Source of the DNA: an uncultured Flavobacteriaceae bacterium | GTDB taxonomy: Bacteria > Bacteroidota > Bacteroidia > Flavobacteriales > Flavobacteriaceae | Reading direction: 5' to 3' | NCBI GenBank assembly: GCA_947494825.1 | Contig: CANLWN010000002.1 | Coordinates: 496,001-560,000, forward strand | Length of the DNA stretch: 64,000 nt | Shown here: in pieces, positions 9,024-14,428 of the stretch | Layout of the letters: the number at the start of each line of letters is the position of its first letter | Position numbering within the stretch: the first letter of the stretch is position 1 | Translations under genes and position numbers: made by a program | Notes under the pieces: model-generated | Seen by the model: the letters and a program-made list of their open reading frames with translations, nothing else | The model's database searches: none | Told to the model about the DNA's origin: nothing

Positions 9024-9038
9024 GTTTATGGAACGGCT
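9003..9038 (-). terminator. Intrinsic terminator for the minus-strand lipoprotein gene
   Basis: The stem is AGCCGCTCCATA (9011-9022) against TATGGAACGGCT (9027-9038), with one mismatch and a 4-nt loop. On the minus strand it is followed by a run of eight T (complement of 9003-9010). It overlaps the end of the DUF1361 gene. Confidence 0.8.
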
Positions 9039-9055
9039 CCCTCTTACCAATATCC

Positions 9056-10033
9056 CTAGTTTTGGGGCGTACAGCCTAAAGTGGCCTGCCACGCATCATA
9101 AGTGGGGCTATAGGAGAAATTGGGTGGGGTCAGCGTCTCCACACGCAACTTGTAAGTGGTGGTAGAGGCGCTTTTTGCAAACGATAAGGTGACCGAATTG
9201 TTGGTGCTCAAGGAGAAGCCCCAAGGCCCTGGATAATTGGCCGTTCCCATCCAGCTGGTGGACGCTACGGTAGTGCCACTGGCATCTTTGACCGTAAACC
9301 GATTGGGGATATCCAGCGCCACAACGGAGACTGTAATGGTACTCCCGGTAGTAACACAGCTGGTATTCAGTAATCTATCCGGATAGGTGTAATAGCGGTT
9401 GATCGTGTTGTAGTTGCCCGAGTAAAAATCCCCACAGTTATTGGGGGTGGTGCAAGTGCCGGAACCGGATCCGTCTGTACATCCCGGGGCGGTACAGCAG
9501 CTACAGCTGGTGGTGGCCCCCCAACTGTCATAGGTGGGGCTATACGAAAAATTGGGCGGGGTCTGGGTCTCTACCTGCAACTGATAGGTCTGGGTGCTTT
9601 TGGTAAAGGTGAGCGTCTTGGTATTGTTGGTACTGAGCGAAAAGCCCCAAGGTCCGGGATAGTTGGCCGTTCCCATCCAACCACTCGATTTGACAAAATT
9701 GCCGTTGGCGTCCCGAATGGTGAACCTATTGGGTATGTCATAGGCCACAACGGATACACTTATAGTAGATCCCAGAGCCGCACAGCTGACATCTATGGTC
9801 TTGTAGGGCGTATAGGTGTGGTAGGAATTGATCGTAGTATAACTACCACTGAGGTAACCCCCGCAGGCCGATTTGGCCGCAAGTGATACACTTTTGCCCA
9901 CTTCGGAGGGTGAAGGGCCTTCCAGGACCCCGGTTGTGGTTTCGTTTACGTCTTGTGCAGGTGTATCCTGCTCACAGGAAATGGCAAAACAGGCCAGTGC
10001 CAGCAAAATCAATGCATTTTTAATAGTGTTCAT
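9056..10033 (-). CDS. Secreted lipoprotein with two repeated domains
   Basis: This 325-residue protein starts at the ATG giving MNTIKNALILL; the open frame runs further to 10081 but lacks a signal there. The lipobox region ends AISC, with Cys followed by EQD, a charge pattern seen on exported, surface-displayed Bacteroidota lipoproteins. Two homologous domains of about 110 residues follow. Each contains an identical 19-residue block (WMGTANYPGPWGFSLSTNN) and ends PPNFSYSPTYD. A Cys/Gly-rich linker separates them. Each domain begins and ends with Cys, so disulfides are likely. No catalytic motif is visible; it may be a surface binding protein. Confidence 0.75.
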   Translation of the reverse strand: MNTIKNALILLALACFAISCEQDTPAQDVNETTTGVLEGPSPSEVGKSVSLAAKSACGGYLSGSYTTINSYHTYTPYKTIDVSCAALGSTISVSVVAYDIPNRFTIRDANGNFVKSSGWMGTANYPGPWGFSLSTNNTKTLTFTKSTQTYQLQVETQTPPNFSYSPTYDSWGATTSCSCCTAPGCTDGSGSGTCTTPNNCGDFYSGNYNTINRYYTYPDRLLNTSCVTTGSTITVSVVALDIPNRFTVKDASGTTVASTSWMGTANYPGPWGFSLSTNNSVTLSFAKSASTTTYKLRVETLTPPNFSYSPTYDAWQATLGCTPQN

Positions 10034-10229
10034 AGTTTTGAAATTAAGATGAGGAGTGATAAAAAAGCATACCCATACCAAAAAATGGCTGGGAAAGGGG
10101 CGATTGCTTGGTCTTTAGCGGGATTTGGTACGAATTGATTAAATGTAGGAATTTTCTGTATTATTTACAACTTTATATAGGGCTTCGGTTGTTAAAATTT
10201 GAGAGGTAGATGTGGAATACCCACCCTTC

Positions 10230-10306
10230 TTCTACCCTTCCGCCCTAGCCCCTCGCTCTGCTCGGTCTAGTGCACCTTCCCTAATCAAGGGAAGGAGCTT
10301 TTTTGT
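10230..10306 (+). repeat. Palindromic intergenic repeat, copy 2
   Basis: This is the same family and orientation as 5061-5138: a TTCTACCCTTCCG start, a central GC-rich arm and a CTTCCCTAATCAAGGGAAG hairpin followed by GCTTTTTT. The central stem is degenerate here. Confidence 0.85.
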
Positions 10307-10552
10307 GTGGTACTGTAATGGGTATGTTGGTCCCTAGGTGTTGCTGGGTATTTTCTATCCTTCCGTCCCCTGACGCTCGCAGCGCTCGGTCGGGGCCACC
10401 TTCCCTAATCAAGGGAAGGAGCTTTTTTGTGTGGGACTGTAATGGGTATGTTGGTCCCTAGGTGTTGCTGGGTATTTTCTACCCTTCCGTCCCCTGACGC
10501 TCGCAGCGCTCGGTCGGGGCCACCTTCCCTAATCAAGGGAAGGAGCTTTTTG
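10305..10552 (+). repeat. Tandem duplication of a 124-bp unit carrying repeat copies 3 and 4
   Basis: Two units of about 124 bp begin TGTGTGG(T/G)ACTGTAATGG and each ends with a complete palindromic repeat (10351-10428 and 10475-10552). They are nearly identical. The central stem is CCCCTGACGCTCG / CGCTCGGTCGGGG. This looks like a recent local amplification. Confidence 0.85.
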
Positions 10553-10600
10553 TGTAGTACCATAAAATATGATTTGCGCTGGAAAGGGGCCGGTATTAAA

Positions 10601-10660
10601 GCTCCCCTCCTTGGTAAGGAGGGGAATGAATCACGCCTTTGGCGTGAGAAAGGGGAGGTT
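10601..10660 (+). repeat. Second type of palindromic element
   Basis: Two hairpins, CCCCTCC-TTGGTAA-GGAGGGG-like (10604-10624) and TCACGCC-TTT-GGCGTGA (10631-10647), are enclosed by CTCCCC / GGGGAG arms. It has a cloverleaf architecture similar to the main family but an unrelated sequence. It is inserted directly before copy 5. Confidence 0.7.
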
Positions 10661-10662
10661 TT

Positions 10663-10740
10663 TTTCTACCCTTCCGCCCCCCGACGCTCACTGCGCTCGG
10701 TCGGGGCCACCTTCCCTAATCAAGGGAAGGAGCCTTTTTG
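10663..10740 (+). repeat. Palindromic intergenic repeat, copy 5
   Basis: This is a full-length copy with the central stem CCCCGACGCTC / GCGCTCGGTCGGGG. Its minus strand supplies the last codons and TAG stop of the DUF559 gene (10716 onward). Confidence 0.85.
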
Positions 10741-11108
10741 TGTGGTGGCGGATTGAAGTGTTCCGCAATCTTATTTAAAACCGAGCTCAGGTTTTCGAAG
10801 ACCATTTTATTTTCAAACCTCAACACGGTATTGCCAAGTTGCATGAGCCGTTTTGACCGTTTTGCGTCATAAATTATCCTATCTGGATGGTTATGGACTT
10901 CTCCGTCCAATTCAATCACCAGTTTTTCTTCGTAACAGTAGAAGTCGACTATGAAATTTTCAATGCCGTGCTGTCTTCTGAATTTTCGACCTTGCCGTTG
11001 TCTGCCTTTAAGATAGTTCCACAAATAGGCTTCGGCCGGTGTCAAATTGTTTCTGAGCTCCTTTCGAAATGTTTGCTTCTCCTTTTTGTTGTGTGTTCTT
11101 TTTGACAT
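10716..11108 (-). CDS. DUF559 endonuclease-domain protein inside a repeat array
   Basis: This 130-residue protein is of the DUF559 family, related by fold to very-short-patch-repair and PD-(D/E)xK-type nucleases. The conserved parts are NLTPAEAYLWNYLK, then GRKFRRQHGIENFIVDFYCYEE with the acidic residue, then LVIELDGEVHN (the E-L-D-G strand). The start is ATG 11108; the frame runs back to 11207, but that part lies in repeat DNA. The stop codon and last residues (APSLD) come from the palindromic repeat at 10663-10740. A truncated repeat begins 5 nt upstream of the start. The gene is therefore embedded between repeats in the way REP-associated transposase (RAYT) genes are. A role in repeat mobility is inference. 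Confidence 0.88.
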   Translation of the reverse strand: MSKRTHNKKEKQTFRKELRNNLTPAEAYLWNYLKGRQRQGRKFRRQHGIENFIVDFYCYEEKLVIELDGEVHNHPDRIIYDAKRSKRLMQLGNTVLRFENKMVFENLSSVLNKIAEHFNPPPHKKAPSLD

Positions 11109-11113
11109 TTTTC

Positions 11114-11164
11114 TTTCTACCCTTCCGTCCCAGACACTCGCTGCGCTTGGTCCGAGGCCACCTT
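11114..11164 (+). repeat. Palindromic repeat, copy 6 (3'-truncated)
   Basis: It has the TTCTACCCTTCCG start and the central arm, but lacks the CTTCCCTAATCAAGGGAAG hairpin. It lies between the DUF559 start codon and copy 7. Confidence 0.75.
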
Positions 11165-11178
11165 TGAGGCCTTCATTT

Positions 11179-11256
11179 TTTCTACCCTTCCGCCCCCCGA
11201 CGCTCACTGCGCTCGGTCGGGGCCACCTTCCCTAATCAAGGGAAGGAGCTGTTTGT
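11179..11256 (+). repeat. Palindromic repeat, copy 7
   Basis: This full-length copy is almost identical to copy 5 on the other side of the DUF559 gene, so the gene is flanked by matching direct repeats. Confidence 0.85.
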
Positions 11257-11299
11257 GTAGTACTGTGAAGGTGGTGGCGGACCCTAGGTGGTGGTGTGT

Positions 11300-11376
11300 T
11301 TTCTACCCTTCCGGCCCCTGACGCTCGTTCCGCTCGGTCGGGACCACCTTCCCTAATCAAGGGAAGGAGCTTTTGT
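11300..11376 (+). repeat. Palindromic repeat, copy 8
   Basis: This full-length copy ends at the stop codon of the following minus-strand dehydrogenase gene, where its hairpin could act as that gene's terminator-like structure. Confidence 0.8.
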
Positions 11377-12581
11377 TATTCCTTGCCGTCCAAGTAGTCC
11401 TGCAGGTAGGCGTAGCGGGGGGTGAGTTTTCCGTTTTGGGTCATGCGGGCACGTTCCAGAATACCATTGGCATCCCCATTAAAAAAAGCGGGGATCACCT
11501 GGCTCACGAAAGATTCCCCAAAGCCCTCGCTGGCATCGCGGGGCAGTTCGGCGGGGAGGTTATCTACCGCCATGACGGCGATGGCATTCTGCTGGTTAAA
11601 ATCGGTTTCGCTTTCGGTCTTGGGATCGTAGCCGTAAATGGGGTCGGCTATGGTGGAGGCCCGAAGGGTAGTGGCCACGGGACCATCAATATCACAGCTG
11701 ATATCGGCCACGACACGTATCCTAAAATCGGGCTGCTTGGCGTCCTCGCGCGTAAAGAGGTAGGGCGCCCCATCGCCATAAAAATGTCCGGCGATATAGA
11801 AGTCGGTCACCCGTGCAAAACGGAAGAAATTGGATTTGTATTCCTCCGGGTGGTCAAAGAAGTCCTGCATATTGCCCTTTACCCCGTCCTTACGGAGGTT
11901 GTATTCGGACACATCGATCTGGCAGTAGACGGGCTCGGTAAACTCGCCTTCCAGATACTCCTCTACCCCTACTTCGCGCAGTTGCATGCCATCCAACATT
12001 TCCTTGGCCCCGTTCCCTACCCGGCCCTTGCCGGTAAGCAAGATCTTTATCGGGGGCATGGTAATGCTCCGTAGCGCCTGAATCAATGCCTTTTGGTCCT
12101 TGAGTGTTTCTGCCTTAGGCAGCTGGAATTCCCCTGTCTTGAGGCCATAGGCCCGCACGCCGTTATAGGCGCCCACAATGCCGGCATAGCGACCAAAGGC
12201 CACTAGTCGCAGCCCTTTGGGGTCGGTAATCACCTCGTGATCATAGAGGGTGATGTTCTTGTCCAGAATGGCCTGCAACAGTTTGCGGTTATAGGGTTGT
12301 TTTTTTATGGTATGGGAAAAGAAGAAGTACTGTTTGTTGGGCAGCAGGGCTTCGATGGGGACTTCCTTTACCCCGAGCAGCACCTCGCATTGGGCCATTT
12401 CATCGGCTACCGAGACGTTCGCTTCCCGATATTCGGCATCGGTAAAAACGCGAATGGGCGAGGATTCCACGATAATTTGTGCTTCTGGATGGGCGGACAT
12501 GACGTTTTGGCACGCCTGGGGGGAGAGTACGACCCGGCGATCGGGCGGGTTTTTGCGTTCCCTAATGATTCCGAATTTCAT
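11376..12581 (-). CDS. Saccharopine/alanine dehydrogenase-like NAD(P)-dependent oxidoreductase
   Basis: This protein of 401 residues has an N-terminus (MKFGIIRERKNPPDRRVVLS) typical of the AlaDH/PNT and lysine-forming saccharopine dehydrogenase superfamily. KEVP and FFSHTIKKQ (about 85-105) correspond to the substrate-domain motifs with the conserved Lys and His. A nucleotide-binding segment lies at LLTGKGRVGNGAKEML (about 200-215), with the usual second Gly partly altered. The DISCDIDGPVATT block (about 300) matches saccharopine dehydrogenase. I expect a cytosolic NAD-linked amino-acid dehydrogenase; the true substrate is not visible. The gene ends directly at palindromic repeat copy 8. Confidence 0.82.
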   Translation of the reverse strand: MKFGIIRERKNPPDRRVVLSPQACQNVMSAHPEAQIIVESSPIRVFTDAEYREANVSVADEMAQCEVLLGVKEVPIEALLPNKQYFFFSHTIKKQPYNRKLLQAILDKNITLYDHEVITDPKGLRLVAFGRYAGIVGAYNGVRAYGLKTGEFQLPKAETLKDQKALIQALRSITMPPIKILLTGKGRVGNGAKEMLDGMQLREVGVEEYLEGEFTEPVYCQIDVSEYNLRKDGVKGNMQDFFDHPEEYKSNFFRFARVTDFYIAGHFYGDGAPYLFTREDAKQPDFRIRVVADISCDIDGPVATTLRASTIADPIYGYDPKTESETDFNQQNAIAVMAVDNLPAELPRDASEGFGESFVSQVIPAFFNGDANGILERARMTQNGKLTPRYAYLQDYLDGKE

Positions 12582-12684
12582 GCAGTATGGGTTTTTATAA
12601 CATTAAGAGTGGTCATAGTTTCAAATGTAACGGTTGGTGCGACTTTGACAAAACTTTTTTTGGAATACTTTTTGGGGTATCTTT

Positions 12685-12712
12685 GTGCCCCTTCGCTAAA
12701 GCTTCGGGGCAC
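12685..12712 (+). repeat. Hairpin element with TTCGCTAAAGC loop, copy 1
   Basis: Stem GTGCCCC/GGGGCAC with a 14-nt loop (TTCGCTAAAGCTTC). Related copies are at 12774 and 13789; the last has compensatory stem changes. Confidence 0.65.
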
Positions 12713-12773
12713 AAGTGCCATTTTGTTGAGGGCTTCGGGGCGCAAAGGGGCTGAAAAGACATAAAAGGTAAAG

Positions 12774-12801
12774 GTGCCCCTTCGCCAAGGCTTCGGGGCA
12801 C
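12774..12801 (+). repeat. Hairpin element with TTCGCTAAAGC loop, copy 2
   Basis: Stem GTGCCCC/GGGGCAC with loop TTCGCCAAGGCTTC. The two loop changes relative to copy 1 (T to C, A to G) keep the inner pairing GCCAAGGC / GCTAAAGC. Confidence 0.65.
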
Positions 12802-13029
12802 AAGTGTGCGTTAGGGATAGCAGCGGCATCTCCTCCATAGCGTTAGCGACGAAGGAATACAGCGGATAGCCCGGCACCGGCGGAGCGCAGCGAGCGTCGG
12901 GGCAACGCCCTAAGAAAAAGAAGTGAGTTCATTGAAATAGAACTAAAAGAAAGAGGTCCTTCGCTTACCAACAGTTGTTGGTAGCTCTGGACAATTCACT
13001 TAGGATAGGCCAAGCCTATCCAGTTCATT

Positions 13030-13423
13030 GGGGCCGACTGGTTTTGACAGCGAGACCAATTGGGGAGTAAGCATGCCGAGCGCTGGGATACAGCTCGTTA
13101 ATCTCATATTTCACACTTTTAATTGGCGATAATAACTACGCTCTTGCCGCTTAATCCGAATTATAGTAGGATTGGCCTCGTCCCTACCAGGTAGGGAAGC
13201 GAGATGTCTCTGGATAGCCCTTGTTGACGGCGATCCATAAAGAGGCACTATAAAAGTCAACACAAGGGTGGTATGGCTTCGGTACCATCACCAAAATCTA
13301 AGGAGCTAAGTGTACAATAGGCGGTTTTCGGTCGGTTGTGCATCGAAAATTGAACGAAGACTACGCATGTAGAAAGCTTTGCAATTGCTTGTTTGGACGA
13401 GGGTTCGAATCCCTCCGGCTCCA
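13030..13423 (+). ncRNA. ssrA: Transfer-messenger RNA (tmRNA)
   Basis: The 5' end GGGGCCGACTGGTTTTGACAG and the 3' end with the T-arm GGTTCGAATCC and CGGCTCC pair as a 7-bp acceptor stem (one G-U) with discriminator A. CCA is not encoded. The tag frame at 13125-13154 reads GDNNYALAA-stop, a Bacteroidota-type degradation tag. tmRNA rescues stalled ribosomes with SmpB and marks the product for proteolysis. Its 3' end is a common integration site; a degenerate copy lies at 14206-14257. Confidence 0.97.
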
Positions 13424-13435
13424 CGATTAAATACA

Positions 13436-13467
13436 AACCCTGCAATTAAAATTGCAGGGTTTTTTTG
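13436..13467 (+). terminator. tmRNA intrinsic terminator
   Basis: Stem AACCCTGCAAT / ATTGCAGGGTT with a 4-nt loop and a T-tract, starting 12 nt after the tmRNA end. Confidence 0.92.
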
Positions 13468-13601
13468 TTTTTAAAAAGTGAGACCTATTTATAGGCGAAC
13501 TTAAAGAAAACAAAAACCGCTTTGTTTTTGACAAAGCAGGTTTGTATTTGCAGGACTGGTTAGGAGGGAAAACCGCTAGGTAATCCTCCGGCTCCACCTC
13601 C

Positions 13602-13641
13602 GCCCTCCGAAGCTGCGAATTTATGAGCAGCGAAGGAGGGC
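13602..13641 (+). repeat. CTCCGAAGCTGC hairpin element, copy 1
   Basis: Outer stem GCCCTCC / GGAGGGC, inner stem GCTGC / GCAGC and loop GAATTTATGA. The related copy at 13727 shows compensatory changes. Confidence 0.6.
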
Positions 13642-13726
13642 TTATTAATATCCCGTAACCATTGATACCTTCGATCAAATTTCGTCGGGCTCCGGTGGAT
13701 ACGGATCCTTTCTCCCATTAATCAAT

Positions 13727-13762
13727 ACTCCGAAACTGCGAGTTTACGAGCAGTGAAGGAGT
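13727..13762 (+). repeat. CTCCGAAGCTGC hairpin element, copy 2
   Basis: Outer stem ACTCC / GGAGT, inner stem ACTGC / GCAGT and loop GAGTTTACGA. The G:C to A:T change in the inner stem relative to copy 1 preserves pairing. Confidence 0.6.
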
Positions 13763-13788
13763 ACTCCCATTTAAATTTTGATTAACCT

Positions 13789-13816
13789 ATGCTCCTTCGC
13801 TAAAGCTACGGAGCAT
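13789..13816 (+). repeat. Hairpin element with TTCGCTAAAGC loop, copy 3
   Basis: Stem ATGCTCC/GGAGCAT with loop TTCGCTAAAGCTAC. Two stem positions differ from copies 1 and 2 and both are compensated. It ends 18 nt before the GIY-YIG start codon. Confidence 0.65.
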
Positions 13817-13834
13817 GATGATATTCATCATTTT

Positions 13835-14080
13835 ATGGAACTACCCTATGCCGTTTACATTCTAAAATGCGCCAATGGACAATATTATACCGGCTATAGC
13901 GCCAACCTCAAAAACCGCTTGCGGGCCCATAGGAAGGGTGAGGTGAAATTCACCAAGGGCAAATTACCCGTCCGATTAGTTCATCTTACCCGTTTTGAAA
14001 ACAAACAAAAAGCCTATGATTATGAGCGCTATCTGAAAAGCGGGTCAGGCATAGCCTTCCGCAATAAGCGATTGATTTGA
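13835..14080 (+). CDS. GIY-YIG nuclease-domain protein (UPF0213-like)
   Basis: This 81-residue protein has the GIY-YIG core: VYILKC then YYTGYS (about residues 6-20), followed by the LKNRLRAH helix with the conserved Arg, and a Glu in YDYERYLKSG (about residue 62). This matches the compact single-domain family often annotated UPF0213 or 'GIY-YIG nuclease family protein'. The start is ATG 13835; the frame runs back to 13778, but that part is a hairpin repeat. It sits between the tmRNA 3' end and a decayed copy of that end, so it may be cargo of a small integrated element. Confidence 0.88.
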   Translation: MELPYAVYILKCANGQYYTGYSANLKNRLRAHRKGEVKFTKGKLPVRLVHLTRFENKQKAYDYERYLKSGSGIAFRNKRLI

Positions 14081-14133
14081 GTTTGTGTTGAAGCCATTGC
14101 CAAAAGAAGAAATCCATTCTTTCCTCAAACGAA

Positions 14134-14191
14134 ATAGAAGGCCAACGCGCCAGCTCGCTCCTCGCCTAAAAATGTCCACCGGACATTTTCT
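14134..14191 (+). repeat. Dispersed repeat with AAAATGTCC hairpin, copy 1
   Basis: It contains GCGCCAGCTC, CTCGCC and then CTAAAAATGTCC-ACC-GGACATTTTCT, a 9-bp perfect stem with a 3-nt loop. The same order of segments recurs at 20989-21074. Confidence 0.6.
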
Positions 14192-14205
14192 TAACGCTAG
14201 GCCGT

Positions 14206-14257
14206 CTCCGGTTCCACGATTAAGTACGACCCCTGTAATCTTGATTGTAGGATTTTC
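14206..14257 (+). repeat. Degenerate copy of the tmRNA 3' end and terminator
   Basis: By hand alignment, about 40 of 52 positions match 13413-13464, covering CTCCGG(C/T)TCCACGATTAA and the decayed terminator stem. This suggests an old attachment-site duplication. Confidence 0.6.
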
Positions 14258-14428
14258 ATTTTATTTAGTTTTACTTAAAGTACGCCAAATAAAAAGTCAC
14301 CTTGTCGGTGAGCACAAAAAAACACCTTCCTGAAACCCTTATATACAGGCGATATCAGAGTTAGGTTCTAGTCTCCCCCGTTCGTAATCAAATAAAAAAA
14401 GTACAATTACCAGGGTTGGGTTTTTATT

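Larger units (their letters stand above)
12582..13029. other. Intergenic region with dispersed hairpins upstream of tmRNA
   Basis: I see no gene here. The region holds two hairpins with GTGCCCC / GGGGCAC stems (listed separately) and a GC-rich stretch (about 12820-12912) containing inverted CGGAGCGCAGCG and GGGCAACGCCC motifs that look like a Flavobacteriaceae dispersed repeat. Two perfect small hairpins sit just before the tmRNA: ACCAACA-GT-TGTTGGT (12967-12982) and GGATAGGC-CAA-GCCTATCC (13003-13021). The last ends 8 nt before the tmRNA and may be part of its precursor. Confidence 0.55.

Noticed and set aside
10305-10552. Tandem repeats considered as a CRISPR array
   Set aside because: Only two long units of about 124 bp that carry the same palindromic element as elsewhere; no short regular repeats with unique spacers and no cas genes.
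11373-12074. Long plus-strand frame opposite the dehydrogenase, and similar long antisense frames at 51331-52071 and 54914-55570
   Set aside because: They are in GC-richer genes with confident coding on the other strand, and their translations lack domain features.
12578-12877. 99-aa open frame on the minus strand
   Set aside because: It mainly translates the hairpin repeats (CAPKPW, ALVPRSFSEG-type stretches) and shows no domain or plausible start context.
14085-14333. 82-aa open frame after the GIY-YIG gene
   Set aside because: It runs through the AAAATGTCC repeat and the decayed tmRNA end and has low-complexity composition, so it is probably chance.
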